Assembly (NCBI GenBank): GCA_002702705.1 | Contig: PABH01000073.1 | Location: forward strand, 1 to 64,000 | Source: Anaerolineaceae bacterium | GTDB taxonomy: Bacteria > Chloroflexota > Anaerolineae > Anaerolineales > Anaerolineaceae | Length of the DNA: 64,000 nt | Direction: 5' to 3' | Shown here: one piece after another, positions 44,578 through 54,415 of the stretch | How the letters are laid out: the number at the start of each line of letters is the position of its first letter | Numbering within the stretch: position 1 is the first letter of the stretch | The notes under the pieces: model-generated | Seen by the model: only the letters and a program-made list of their open reading frames with translations | Databases searched by the model: none | Told to the model about the DNA's origin: nothing | Program-made: the position numbers and the translations under genes

Positions 44578-46077
44578 ATGAATTTATTGCAGACAAAGCC
44601 TGCATTAAAAAGAAAAAGAACCAAGCAAAAAATAAAACAAAGTCAAAGAAGCTTCATATTGATCTGCTTATTAATTATTTTTGTTAGCTTTTTTTTCATC
44701 CAATCTCCAGTTCTTGCACAAAGTGGCACAAACCCTACCCCCACCCCATCTGGCGATAGTGGTCCTTCCGAAGTCCCAGATGAAATTGACATTCAACCAA
44801 CAGCACGAGATTATGAAATCAGTGCACGCCTCAAAAGAATTATGGTAGCAACCGGTTGGTTTATCAACCCTGATGTGAAGGTAAATGAAGGTGTTGTCTT
44901 TCTCAGTGGACAAGCAAAAACAGGTGATTACCGTAAGTGGGCTGGTGATTTAGCTCGCAATACACAAGATGTAGTTGCCGTCGTTAATCAAATGGAACTG
45001 ACTCAACCATCACTATGGGATTTAAAACCAGCCTTTGTTGAATTACGCAGTCTATGGAGCAGCTTCATTCGCTCTTTGCCGCTACTGGGGTTCAGTCTTG
45101 TAGTATTACTGGTAACAGTGATTCTTACGCGACTTTCCTCTCGTTTGGTGCGAAGAACCTTGCATAAAAGATTACCAAACACGCTGCTGCTCAACGTCGC
45201 CGGATATACTGCCGGGGTGATTACTTTTCTAGTGGGGTTATATATCCTCTTACAAATTGCAGGGCTTACCAATGTTGCCGCAACCGTGATTGGTGGTACA
45301 GGTTTATTAGGTTTAGTACTTGGTATTGCCTTTCGTGATATAACGGAAAACTTTTTAGCCAGTATTTTCTTAAGTGTGCAAAACCCCTTCCGTTCTGGCG
45401 ATTTGGTTGAAATATCCGGCATCCGAGGTTTTGTGGAAGCATTGAATACACGAGTAACGGTTCTGATGACTTTAGATGGGAACCATGTCCAGATCCCTAA
45501 TGCCACGGTTTACAAGAGCAATATTTATAATTTCACCAGCAATCCGAACCGCCGCGCTGATTTTATAATCGGAATAGGTTATGAAGATTCCATATCCAAT
45601 GCACAAGAAGTCGCATTAAAGGTGCTGGAAAACCATCCTGCAGTGCTGAATGATCCCGAGCCGATGGCTCTGGTGGACAGCCTTGGGGCAGCCACTGTGA
45701 ATCTAAAGATCTATTATTGGATCAACGGTAAAGAGTATAGTTGGTTTAAGGTCAAATCTGCTGTAATTCGGCTAATTAAACTTGCATTTGAGGATGCAGG
45801 TATATCTATGCCGGATGAAGCACGTGAATTGATCTTCCCACAGGGCATACCCGTTGAAATTATAGGACAATTGGAAACCGGACAATTACACACAAAATCA
45901 ACTTTATCCACTAAAACCAAACCAACGCCCGAATCATCATCCGATTCAACAAAAGCTGAAGCAGGACTCTCCAGTGAAGCCAAGGAACTTAAGCAGCAAT
46001 CCCAAAACGCCTGGAAACCCGGAGATGGGGAAAATCTACTTAAAGAAGATGCGGAACCAAACAATCCCTCTATATAA
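44578..46077 (+). CDS. MscS-type mechanosensitive channel with N-terminal BON domain
   Basis: A 499-residue protein. Residues 15-45 form a signal/anchor helix (SFILICLLIIFVSFFFIQSPVL), followed by a P/S-rich linker and a BON domain (DYEISARLKRIMVATGWFINPDVKVNEGVVFLSGQAKTG). Then come transmembrane helices and the MscS channel core: the pore-lining helix (NVAATVIGGTGLLGLVLGIAFRDITENFLASIF), the beta domain with FRSGDLVEISGIRGFVEALNTRVT, and the C-terminal portal. It likely gates on hypo-osmotic stress, with the BON domain extracytoplasmic. The tail is charged and low-complexity. AGGAGG lies 5 nt before ATG 44578. Confidence 0.9.
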   Translation: MNLLQTKPALKRKRTKQKIKQSQRSFILICLLIIFVSFFFIQSPVLAQSGTNPTPTPSGDSGPSEVPDEIDIQPTARDYEISARLKRIMVATGWFINPDVKVNEGVVFLSGQAKTGDYRKWAGDLARNTQDVVAVVNQMELTQPSLWDLKPAFVELRSLWSSFIRSLPLLGFSLVVLLVTVILTRLSSRLVRRTLHKRLPNTLLLNVAGYTAGVITFLVGLYILLQIAGLTNVAATVIGGTGLLGLVLGIAFRDITENFLASIFLSVQNPFRSGDLVEISGIRGFVEALNTRVTVLMTLDGNHVQIPNATVYKSNIYNFTSNPNRRADFIIGIGYEDSISNAQEVALKVLENHPAVLNDPEPMALVDSLGAATVNLKIYYWINGKEYSWFKVKSAVIRLIKLAFEDAGISMPDEARELIFPQGIPVEIIGQLETGQLHTKSTLSTKTKPTPESSSDSTKAEAGLSSEAKELKQQSQNAWKPGDGENLLKEDAEPNNPSI

Positions 46078-46348
46078 CCCTTTGTTGGTTGAATCAAAAT
46101 AAACTATTAATAATCACCTGGATACAACAAAAACGAATTCAGCTTTATGAATACAACAACTAGCGAGGCTTGGCCTACGTCAAATGGGTGACGGGGTACG
46201 CAGTATGGAAAAGTGGCAAATCAAACAACATGTACCTTTACGGCTTTTTAAAGGATAAAAAAGGCGAATTGTAAAGACGGGAGAATATCGCACCCCTGTT
46301 TTTTGTATTTAAATGCTATAATCCAATTTTGTTAAAAAAGGATAATCA
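46078..46348. other. Intergenic with AT-rich promoter region
   Basis: There is no gene. TATAAT at 46317-46322 lies 27 nt before the start codon at 46349 and is a candidate -10. I see no matching -35 or strong dyad. Confidence 0.35.
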
Positions 46349-47524
46349 ATGCGGATACTCTTCACCTTTGCGGGTGGTAATGGGCATTTTCAACCATTAG
46401 TTCCAATAGCAAAGATTGCCCAGCAAAAGGGACATCACGTGCTTTTCGCGGGACAAAAAGCAATGAAGTCTATGATCACCGCTGCTGGTTTTTTAGCAAG
46501 CGTGACAAGCGGTGAGACGCTTAGCACTTCGCCAAAACGACGACCACTGCTCCCACTCGATTCAGAGCGGGAAGACCGGGATCTCCGGGATGGGTTTGCT
46601 ACCCGGCTCACTCGACAACGCGCTTCTGCTCTTATTTCATTATGTAATGATTGGAAACCGGATGTAGTTGTATGTGATGAGGTGGATTTCGGTGCAATGA
46701 TTGCTGCTGATTATTTAAATATACCCTATGCAAGCGTATTGGTAATTGCTTCAGGTTCCTTTATCAGAACAGAAGTAGTTGGCGATGCATTAAACAAAAT
46801 ACGTGCTGAATTTGGATTGTCACCTGATCCGGATCTACAAATGCTGCATCGTAATCTTGTTTTATCCCCGTTTCCACCTAGTTTTCGTCATCCTGATTTT
46901 CCCCTGCCTTTCACAGCCCATTCCTTTAATAATCAGGATCATTCTCACATCGAATCAGAATTTTTCCAATGGCGAACTGACAGAGATCTACCAATCGTAT
47001 ATTTCACCCTTGGTACCATCTTTAATCTCGAATCAGGCGATCTGTTTGAAAAGGTCCTGCTCGGTTTAAAAGATTTGCCCATCAACGTAATAGCCACTGT
47101 GGGGAATGAGATTGACCGAAATGAGTTTGGACAGTTGCCACAAAACATCCAAGTCGAGCAATATATTCCTCAGGAATTAATTCTCCCCAATTGTACCTTG
47201 GTCATATCGCATGGCGGTTCAGGAAGTGTGCTGGGAGCGATAAGCTACGGAAAACCGATGGTATTGATTCCAATGGGCGCGGATCAACCGCATAACGCAA
47301 GCCGTAGTGAAGCCTTGGAGATTGCAAAAGTGCTTGACCCAATAAAATCCGAGCCAAATGATATTAAGTCTGCGGTAATGGAAGTTTTAACGACCACGCA
47401 GTACCGGATAAATGCCGAGTCACTGCAAGACGAGATTATGAACTTACCTGATACAAAATCCGCACTTCAATTAATCGAACAACTGGCAACAAAAAATAAT
47501 AAAATTTCTCATCTACCAGCTTAG
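46349..47524 (+). CDS. Glycosyltransferase, UGT/MGT (GT1) family
   Basis: A 391-residue GT-B fold glycosyltransferase of the macrolide/UDP-glycosyl class. The N-terminal acceptor domain begins MRILFTFAGGNGHFQPLVPIAKIAQQKGHHVLFAGQ with the His-containing GHFQP motif. The donor-binding motif is VISHGGSGSVLGAISYGKPMVLIPMGADQPHNASR. Such enzymes glucosylate macrolides, flavonoids, sterols or similar aglycones; the acceptor is unknown. It stands alone, with AAAAGGA before ATG 46349. Confidence 0.88.
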   Translation: MRILFTFAGGNGHFQPLVPIAKIAQQKGHHVLFAGQKAMKSMITAAGFLASVTSGETLSTSPKRRPLLPLDSEREDRDLRDGFATRLTRQRASALISLCNDWKPDVVVCDEVDFGAMIAADYLNIPYASVLVIASGSFIRTEVVGDALNKIRAEFGLSPDPDLQMLHRNLVLSPFPPSFRHPDFPLPFTAHSFNNQDHSHIESEFFQWRTDRDLPIVYFTLGTIFNLESGDLFEKVLLGLKDLPINVIATVGNEIDRNEFGQLPQNIQVEQYIPQELILPNCTLVISHGGSGSVLGAISYGKPMVLIPMGADQPHNASRSEALEIAKVLDPIKSEPNDIKSAVMEVLTTTQYRINAESLQDEIMNLPDTKSALQLIEQLATKNNKISHLPA

Positions 47525-47743
47525 ACAACCACTCTGGCATTTTTTCATTAACCGTAAAAAGGACAAGCGTTGTTGTGATAGACCTAGATGGAAACCCGAT
47601 TCTTTTTGACCAACATCGCTAAAATTTCGATTTTAGAAGGATTATATTCTCAATCATAAACCTGATTTGATTAAGAGTTCCTTTTTACTAAATGGTTAAA
47701 ATCATATTCCATTAACTCTCATCACTGATATACTTGCAGCATT

Positions 47744-49642
47744 ATGTTTTCCCCTGCTGAACCTTACTTTGACCGCCTGATTCGCCTGCTTGATTTAGAA
47801 GCTGAAGCTGAAAAACAAGAAGCACTCTTGGATATGCAGCGTTTTTCCTCCACCGAAGCGGAGGCATCTGGTACAACCCTCACCAATCTTGTGATCCGAG
47901 ATGAGGATACCGGATTTGGCGGGCGAATCCTGCTCACATTCGGTAAACGAAACCAGAACGTATCCCTGCCCTGGACCCGTTTAGGAAGTGGTACACCCGT
48001 TCTCCTTTCCGAAGATGGCACCAGCGGCTGGCGCGGGATCGTAACACAGCTGCATAAAAATGAAATTCAGGTCGCTTTTGAAACCTGGCCGGAAAGTGAA
48101 AGTGACCAGCCCATCTTCCGGTTGGATCGTTCAAACGATGAAATTTCTCGCAAACGCCAGCGCCAGGGATTGGAAAACGCCAGGCGAGCCTCAAATTCTC
48201 GTTTTGCGGATTTACGTGATGTGTTATTGGGAAAGTGTACACCCTGCTTTAATCCAATCAAAGCCATTACTCCTTTTAATTCAACTCTGAACGCCTCACA
48301 ATGGGAAGCTGTACGTTTTGCCTTCTCGGCAGAAGATATTGCCATTATCCATGGCCCACCCGGAACAGGAAAAACCACCACAGTCGTTGAATTAATTCAA
48401 CAGCTTATCCACTCCGGCCAAAGGGTACTGGCGGTTGCACCCAGCAACCTTGGCGTGGACAACGTACTTGAGAAGTTAATCGCAGCGGGTGAAGAACCAA
48501 TTCGTCTCGGCCACCCCGCACGGGTGCTGCCCGAACTGAGAGACCACACCCTAGACCTGATGGTGGAAGAGCATGATGATGGCCGCCTGGCACGTAAACT
48601 TCGCAAGGAAGCATACAGTTTGAGGGAAAAAGCCGAAAAATATACCCGAGCCAAACCCTTACCCGGTGAACGGCGCGAAAAACGCCAGGAAGCCAAACAA
48701 ATGCTGGCTGAAGCGCGCCAAATTGAAGACCAATTGGTAAGTCGTATATTGAGTTCTGCCAGGGTTGTTTGTGCTACCTTAACCGGACTTGACCAAACCC
48801 TTATGGCAGAGCAGCATTTTGATTGGTGTATTGTGGATGAGTCCAGCCAAAGTACAGAGGCCGCAGCCTGGGCGGCCATCCAATTTGCTGACCGGTTGGT
48901 ATTGGCGGGAGATCATTTCCAGCTTCCACCAACCGTGATCTCTCCACAAGCAGCTGCAGAAGGATTCAATATCAGTCTGATGGAACAATTGCTCACGCAG
49001 GTCGGACCAAACATTTCTCACCGGCTATCTGTTCAGTACCGCATGCACCAAAACATCATGAAATTCTCCTCCTTAGAATTTTATGAAGACAGCCTGGTAT
49101 CCGATCCAATTGTTGGAAAAAATTTGTTAAAAGATTTGCCTGATGTTACAACAAATGAATTAACCGAAACCCCGATCCACTTTATCGATACAGCAGGTGC
49201 AAGTTACGACGAAAGCCTCGAACCGGATGGTGACAGCCGTTTTAACCAACAGGAAGCCGAATTAGTCGTCAAAAAGGTTCAGGCTTTACTTGATGCAGGA
49301 CTTTTGCCCACCGACATTGCCATCATATCACCATATTCTGCCCAGGTACGATTGCTTCGAGAACTGCTCAGCCTTCCCGAAATAGAAATTGACAGCGTAG
49401 ATGGGTTTCAAGGCCGGGAAAAAGAAACGGTAATCGTTTCAATGGTGCGCTCCAATTTTGATAATGAGATTGGTTTTTTGGCAGATGTACGCCGCATGAA
49501 TGTCGCCCTGACCCGCGCCCGGCGCAAATTAATTGTGATCGGCGACAGCGCCACCATTGCCGTCCACCCCTTCTATCAGCGCTTGATCAGCTATTTTGAG
49601 TCGGTAGACGCATATCACTCCATCTGGGAATATGCAGTCTAG
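47744..49642 (+). CDS. SF1B DNA/RNA helicase, IGHMBP2-like
   Basis: A 632-residue superfamily 1B helicase (UPF1/IGHMBP2 type, AAA_11/AAA_12). After a ~180-residue beta-rich N-terminal part comes the Q/Walker A region with GPPGTGKT at residues 204-211, DESS-like Walker B (VDESSQSTEAA), motif III (LVLAGDHFQLPPT), motif IV (RLSVQYRMHQNIM), and motifs V-VI (DSVDGFQGREKETVIVSMVRSN; ALTRARRKLIVIGD). No nuclease or zinc domain is visible. Likely an ATP-dependent 5'-3' helicase acting on nucleic acid. It stands alone, with a good spacing to its neighbours. Confidence 0.92.
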   Translation: MFSPAEPYFDRLIRLLDLEAEAEKQEALLDMQRFSSTEAEASGTTLTNLVIRDEDTGFGGRILLTFGKRNQNVSLPWTRLGSGTPVLLSEDGTSGWRGIVTQLHKNEIQVAFETWPESESDQPIFRLDRSNDEISRKRQRQGLENARRASNSRFADLRDVLLGKCTPCFNPIKAITPFNSTLNASQWEAVRFAFSAEDIAIIHGPPGTGKTTTVVELIQQLIHSGQRVLAVAPSNLGVDNVLEKLIAAGEEPIRLGHPARVLPELRDHTLDLMVEEHDDGRLARKLRKEAYSLREKAEKYTRAKPLPGERREKRQEAKQMLAEARQIEDQLVSRILSSARVVCATLTGLDQTLMAEQHFDWCIVDESSQSTEAAAWAAIQFADRLVLAGDHFQLPPTVISPQAAAEGFNISLMEQLLTQVGPNISHRLSVQYRMHQNIMKFSSLEFYEDSLVSDPIVGKNLLKDLPDVTTNELTETPIHFIDTAGASYDESLEPDGDSRFNQQEAELVVKKVQALLDAGLLPTDIAIISPYSAQVRLLRELLSLPEIEIDSVDGFQGREKETVIVSMVRSNFDNEIGFLADVRRMNVALTRARRKLIVIGDSATIAVHPFYQRLISYFESVDAYHSIWEYAV

Positions 49643-49743
49643 ATTTTTAATAATAAAATTCAATAATCACCCAAATGTTCGTTTGTTTTAACAACCGAAT
49701 AAGTTGGTATACCCAAAAATCACATCGTCAGGAGTAAATACAC

Positions 49744-50163
49744 ATGAAACAATCGATTACGCATATTGCTCTCGTAGTACGTGATTACGACGAAGCGCTC
49801 GACTTTTACATCAATAAACTCCATTTTGAACTCATTGAAGATACCTACCAACCCGAACAAGATAAACGTTGGGTAGTCATTTCACCGCCCGGTTCCAGTG
49901 GAACCAATCTCTTGCTCGCCAGAGCTTCAAAACCAGAACAAGAACCCTTCATTGGTAACCAGACTGGAGGGAGAGTATTTCTATTTCTTAACACGGATGA
50001 TTTTTGGAGAGATTACAACCAAATGGTTTCCAAGGGAATTCAATTTATCAGGGAACCGAAACAGGCTGAATATGGAACAGTCGCTGTTTTCGAAGACTTG
50101 TATGGAAACCTTTGGGATTTGATTCAATTAAATGAAGATCATCCACTTTACAATCGAACTTAA
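49744..50163 (+). CDS. VOC family (glyoxalase-like) protein
   Basis: A 139-residue VOC-superfamily protein: SITHIALVVRDYDEALDFYINKLHFELIEDTYQPEQDKRWVVISPPGSSGTNLLLARA, then TGGRVFLFLNTDDFWRDYNQMVSKGIQF and FEDLYGNLWDLIQLN, with His and Glu positions typical of a metal-binding VOC pair. GAGTAAATAC lies upstream. It follows the helicase gene by about 100 nt. Substrate unknown; close relatives are glyoxalases or antibiotic-binding proteins. Confidence 0.9.
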   Translation: MKQSITHIALVVRDYDEALDFYINKLHFELIEDTYQPEQDKRWVVISPPGSSGTNLLLARASKPEQEPFIGNQTGGRVFLFLNTDDFWRDYNQMVSKGIQFIREPKQAEYGTVAVFEDLYGNLWDLIQLNEDHPLYNRT

Positions 50164-50405
50164 ATCCATTTTGATCCCTACATCTTCTTTCAGTTCAACT
50201 TTACGAAAAAGTCTTACAAATCAATATGGTAAAACCAAGCACAAAAGGGAATAATCAGTATAATGATAGGATAAAGTCTTGTATTGGTGCAATCAAATTC
50301 AACAATTTAATCAGGTGTTTGAAAAAATTTCAGCGGATTAATAACAACACTAATCTACGCGCAGGTGGGTGAAACAAGCAATAATTTAATAAAGGAAAAG
50401 ATGCA

Positions 50406-51251
50406 ATGAAACCTCATCTCAAAAACAGAAATCCCTGGAAATACTTCTTACTTACTTTTGTTTATTCATGGGTAATATGGATACCATCAGTTTTAGACGG
50501 CATCGGTGTTAATATCCCCTTTAATATAGCCGGATACTCAATGGTAGTTGTTATCATTGGCGCCTTCGCCCCCATGTTGGCATCAATCACTCTTGTTTTC
50601 CGTACAGAAGGTTGGCAGGGTGTTAAAGCGTTTTTGGGAAAGGTGCTGGATTTTCGTTTCAAACCAGTCTATTTGGTTATAGCCTTGGTATTGCCGTTAT
50701 TAATCCATGCCATTTCACATTATTTAGCGCCAATTTTTGGTTTGGATGTTGCCCAAACACTTTTTCCAGCCGAAGTTCCTGTACCTCCTATCGTTCTGGC
50801 AGTTCCCTATTTTATTCTGATGTTAGTATTGGGCGGCGGTCAGGAAGAATTTGGTTGGCGGGGTTATGCTCAAGAACCTTTACAGGATAAAATAGGTGTA
50901 CTTCCGGCAAGCTTGGTTATCGGTATTATTTGGGGATTTTGGCATTTACCGCTTTGGTTTATGGAAGGTGATTTACATAGCGCTTACTCGTTTTTGGCTT
51001 TTGTTATCATGACGACAAGTATATCGGTAGTTTATGCCTGGTTGTATAATTCAAGCGGCAAGAAATTGATCCTCGTTTTATTTTTTCATGCCATGAGCAA
51101 TACCGCTGCGCCCTTGTTGCCCTTTTTACATGGGAAAGTAGGGGAACCGGAAAATGCATACTGGCTGTACGCTGCTGTTAATGTAATTGTTGGGATAATC
51201 TTTGCTTATCTTCTTATAAAAGAAAAAACACAAAGGAATAATGTAGTGTAA
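50406..51251 (+). CDS. CPBP family intramembrane metalloprotease
   Basis: A 281-residue polytopic membrane protein. E147-E148-FGW-R152 in GGQEEFGWRGYAQEP, His180 in GFWHLPLWFM and HAMSN in the last helices make the complete CPBP motif set. It is closest in pattern to the gene at 43520 (both use EE-x-GWRG). ATG 50406 is preceded by AAAGGAAAAG. A 240-nt AT-rich spacer precedes it, with a TATAAT at 50257 as a distant promoter candidate. The peptide or protein substrate is unknown. Confidence 0.88.
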   Translation: MKPHLKNRNPWKYFLLTFVYSWVIWIPSVLDGIGVNIPFNIAGYSMVVVIIGAFAPMLASITLVFRTEGWQGVKAFLGKVLDFRFKPVYLVIALVLPLLIHAISHYLAPIFGLDVAQTLFPAEVPVPPIVLAVPYFILMLVLGGGQEEFGWRGYAQEPLQDKIGVLPASLVIGIIWGFWHLPLWFMEGDLHSAYSFLAFVIMTTSISVVYAWLYNSSGKKLILVLFFHAMSNTAAPLLPFLHGKVGEPENAYWLYAAVNVIVGIIFAYLLIKEKTQRNNVV

Positions 51252-51426
51252 CGGATTTAAATCCCACATGGTGGATATTAACATTCGCAAAAATGATTCT
51301 TTATATTTGCTGAATGCAATTTAGTATACAAAACAAAGATTGTCGTTTAATATATCTCTGCGAATCAAAATAATTTGTGTTTTTTAAACACCATTAGTAT
51401 TCCCCTTATAAGTAAGGATACTTTGT

Positions 51427-52233
51427 ATGAGTAATTTAATGAAAAACGAAACCTTAAATGATGTTGATATTCTTAAAATCTTTGATAAAGAAGTTCGACG
51501 AGAATGTGAATGGACTCGAATGCGGCGTGAAACATTCCCCCACTTGGTTCGTTATACATTAACGGATGTAGGCAATGGCGGAGGGATGATCAGTTGGTCT
51601 GACCTGACCGCAGAAACAGTGGATGAAACTATAAAATCTCAGATTGCATATTTCAAAGGACTTACCACGGATTTTGAGTGGAAATATTACAGCTATGACC
51701 AGCCAGCCGACCTGCCGCAGCGATTGTTGGCACATGGCTTTACTGCCGATGAACCGGAAGCATTGATGATTGCAGATATCAATGAGCTACCATCAGAATT
51801 TTGGACGATGGATGTGTCAGCCGTTTTACCTGTTACAAAACCGGAAGAGGTAGATGAGATTGTCCGTATGGAAAGTGAAGTTTGGGAAGATGATATTTCC
51901 GGTTTTGCAAAGGGGATGAAATATGATTTGGAAAACAACCCAAACCATATCAGCGTTTTTGCAGTTTGGAAAGATGGTCGCATCGTCAGTGCCGCATGGA
52001 CACATTATCTGCTCTCAACCTCGTTTGCTACCCTCTGGGGTGGATCGACCCTTAAAGAATACCGCAAACACGGATTCTATACTTCTTTATTAGCTGTGCG
52101 TGCAAGAGAAGCCCGCCAACGAGGTTTTCGTTTTTTGCAGGTTGATGCAAGCCCGAACAGCCAACCCATCCTAGCAAAGTATGGGTTCCGTTGTTTGGCT
52201 TATTCAACCCCCTATGAATGGACACCAAAATAA
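51427..52233 (+). CDS. GNAT N-acetyltransferase (268 aa)
   Basis: A two-part 268-residue acetyltransferase. The N-terminal ~130 residues (KIFDKEVRRECEWTRMRRETFPHLVRYT onwards) are a divergent half, and the C-terminal half is a GNAT domain: AVWKDGRIVSAAWTHYLL strand, the STLKEYRKHGFYTSLLAVRAREARQRGFRFLQVDASPNSQPILAKYGF segment, which holds the acetyl-CoA loop and final helix. Function unknown. AAGGA precedes ATG 51427. It is convergent with pepT and separated by a hairpin at 52241. Confidence 0.85.
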   Translation: MSNLMKNETLNDVDILKIFDKEVRRECEWTRMRRETFPHLVRYTLTDVGNGGGMISWSDLTAETVDETIKSQIAYFKGLTTDFEWKYYSYDQPADLPQRLLAHGFTADEPEALMIADINELPSEFWTMDVSAVLPVTKPEEVDEIVRMESEVWEDDISGFAKGMKYDLENNPNHISVFAVWKDGRIVSAAWTHYLLSTSFATLWGGSTLKEYRKHGFYTSLLAVRAREARQRGFRFLQVDASPNSQPILAKYGFRCLAYSTPYEWTPK

Positions 52234-52240
52234 TCAAATT

Positions 52241-52286
52241 AACAGGCACAACATTTTGAGTCGATTTTCAAGTGGTTGTGCCTGTT
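52241..52286. terminator. Bidirectional hairpin between convergent genes
   Basis: AACAGGCACAAC (52241-52252) pairs perfectly with GTTGTGCCTGTT (52275-52286), sitting between the GNAT gene and the pepT gene, which converge. Confidence 0.75.
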
Positions 52287-52297
52287 ACTGATTGATC

Positions 52298-53527
52298 CTA
52301 ATTTTTTGTGGAATACAAATCGATGATTTTTAAAATTACTTCAACCGCTTTCTCCATCGAATTGGTAGGGATAAATTCAAACCGGCCGTGTGCATTATGC
52401 CCACCGGTAAAAAGATTGGGACAAGGCAATCCTTTGTAGGATAACATAGCACCATCCGTTCCGCCGCGGACTGGAATGATCTTAGGTTCTATGCCACAAT
52501 CTTCAAGCGCTTCTTTCGCTGTATCAACAACGTGCATCACCGGAAGAATTTTTTCTTTCATATTGTAGTACTGGTCTTTTAATTCCAACGATACTAAACC
52601 ATCGCCATATTTAAAATTGGCATAATCTACCGCTTTTTGTATTAAAGATTTTTGCCAATTAAACACTTCATGATCGTGTTCGCGAATAATGTAGAACAGG
52701 GTTGCGTTTTCAATTGACCCATCAAATTTTGCTAGATGAAAGAATCCTTCTCTTTTATCTGTGTGTTCCGGGCGCTGTTGCGGGGGAAGCATACCGGCAA
52801 TATCCATAGCAATATTAATGGCGTTAATCATTTTATTTTTCGCGGTGCCCGGATGCACGCTGCGCCCCTTAACAACAATCCTGGCACCGGCTGCATTAAA
52901 ATTCTCGTATTCCAATTCGCCAATCTCACCCCCATCCACCGTGTATGCAAAATCTGCACCAAATTTTTCCACATCAAAAAGATCTGCTCCGCGCCCAATC
53001 TCTTCATCCGGCGTAAAACCAATTTTTATCGTACCATGTTTAATTTCTGGATGGTTGACCAAATATTCAACTGCTGCCATAATCTCAGCAATTCCGGCTT
53101 TGTCATCCGCACCTAACAAACTTTTCCCATCCGTAGTGATTAGGGTTTGACCTATGTATTTTTTGAGGTCAGGAAAATCATGAGGACTTAAAATAATATT
53201 ATCTTCTTGATTTAAGAGAATATCTCCTCCATCATAATTTTCAACAAACTGTGGGTTTACATTCGCACCGCTCATATCCGGGCTGGTATCCATGTGAGCC
53301 ACCCACCCAATCACAGGGATATTTTGATCGGTATTGGCTGGCAGTGTAGCCATCACATATCCATTTTTATCCAAGCTAACTTCGGATAATCCCAGATTTA
53401 TTAATTCTTGTTTCAAAAGTCTGGCTAAATCCAATTGTTTGGCTGTACTGGGACAGCTGGTAGAATCTGGATCAGACTCCGTATCGATTTTTATATAGCG
53501 GATAAAATTTTCAACAACTCGATTCAT
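52298..53527 (-). CDS. pepT: Peptidase T (tripeptide aminopeptidase)
   Basis: A 409-residue M20 metallopeptidase, PepT type, which removes N-terminal residues from tripeptides in the cytoplasm. Zinc-site motifs: GWVAHMDTSPDMSG with His and Asp, LLGADDKAGIAEIMAAVEYL with Asp-Asp, GFTPDEEIGRGADLF with catalytic Glu-Glu, YTVDGGEIGELEYENFNAA, and the final HNAHGRFEFIPTNSM with His. Length is close to that of E. coli PepT. GAGAGATC precedes the start at 53527. Likely monocistronic, flanked by the hairpin at 52241. Confidence 0.95.
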   Translation of the reverse strand: MNRVVENFIRYIKIDTESDPDSTSCPSTAKQLDLARLLKQELINLGLSEVSLDKNGYVMATLPANTDQNIPVIGWVAHMDTSPDMSGANVNPQFVENYDGGDILLNQEDNIILSPHDFPDLKKYIGQTLITTDGKSLLGADDKAGIAEIMAAVEYLVNHPEIKHGTIKIGFTPDEEIGRGADLFDVEKFGADFAYTVDGGEIGELEYENFNAAGARIVVKGRSVHPGTAKNKMINAINIAMDIAGMLPPQQRPEHTDKREGFFHLAKFDGSIENATLFYIIREHDHEVFNWQKSLIQKAVDYANFKYGDGLVSLELKDQYYNMKEKILPVMHVVDTAKEALEDCGIEPKIIPVRGGTDGAMLSYKGLPCPNLFTGGHNAHGRFEFIPTNSMEKAVEVILKIIDLYSTKN

Positions 53528-53618
53528 GATCTCTCTCCGGTGGTTAGAATAATTGATTATGCTCTCAATTTCTTAAAAAATAAAGTAATACATTTCATAA
53601 TCTGATACGATATTTATC

Positions 53619-54359
53619 TTACATCAAATACGATGCAACAATCGTTAAACTAAGGGCCACAGAATTATTGATAATATGCAAAACAATTGGGGCTGTCAGG
53701 GAATGGCTTTTTTCATACAACCAGGCTGTCATCACACCCATTGGAAAAACCAAAAGAGCCTGTAAGGGGATGAGATGGAACGCACTAAAAATAAACGCAC
53801 TGATCAAGATGGCGGGCCACATTGCAAGCCGATTTCTTAACCAATTATGCAAAAAACCCCGAAAAAATAACTCTTCACCAATTGGAATGATCACGCCACC
53901 GAGCAGCAAAGTTGAGAGCTGAGAGAGCAAATTGGTATTATTGGTGATAAAGGCTTCTTGTAAAATTTCGGTACCCTCCAGTAAAGATGGAAAAATCAAC
54001 AAGATTAACCCTGCTAATAACGCTCGCAGTATCATCAGCCCAACCCCCACAGATAAGGCGATTAAAATCCAAACCATAGAGGTTTTCCGGAAACCAATTT
54101 GAAACAAACTATGATTCTTAAAAAACAAATTAACTACCAATATACTACCAAAACAAGCCAGCGCATTGCTGATCAACGCACTAAAAGTTATCCAAGAAGG
54201 ATCTACATTTTCATTTAATAAAAATCCAGCCCCCAAACTAAGTCCAAAATACAAAATAATAAAAACGAATAAGGATACCCAACCATTCAAGCCACTCCAC
54301 AATCGGGGTGGAAAATCCGCTTGGTTCATTTTTTGTTCTACTGGATAAATTGTTTCCAT
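53619..54359 (-). CDS. CPBP family intramembrane metalloprotease
   Basis: A 246-residue membrane protein with eight or so helices. E162-E163-LFF-R167 in GEELFFRGFLHNWL is motif 1, His195 is in FSAFHL and His228-xxx-N232 in HIINN is motif 3, so it is complete. The ribosome binding site AGGAC precedes ATG 54359. It lies 91 nt downstream of pepT on the same strand. No peptide substrate gene is adjacent. Confidence 0.88.
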   Translation of the reverse strand: METIYPVEQKMNQADFPPRLWSGLNGWVSLFVFIILYFGLSLGAGFLLNENVDPSWITFSALISNALACFGSILVVNLFFKNHSLFQIGFRKTSMVWILIALSVGVGLMILRALLAGLILLIFPSLLEGTEILQEAFITNNTNLLSQLSTLLLGGVIIPIGEELFFRGFLHNWLRNRLAMWPAILISAFIFSAFHLIPLQALLVFPMGVMTAWLYEKSHSLTAPIVLHIINNSVALSLTIVASYLM

Positions 54360-54415
54360 AAAAAAGTCCTTTATTGTGGTTCAGTTTTTCTTTGAATACA
54401 AATAAGTATAATCCA

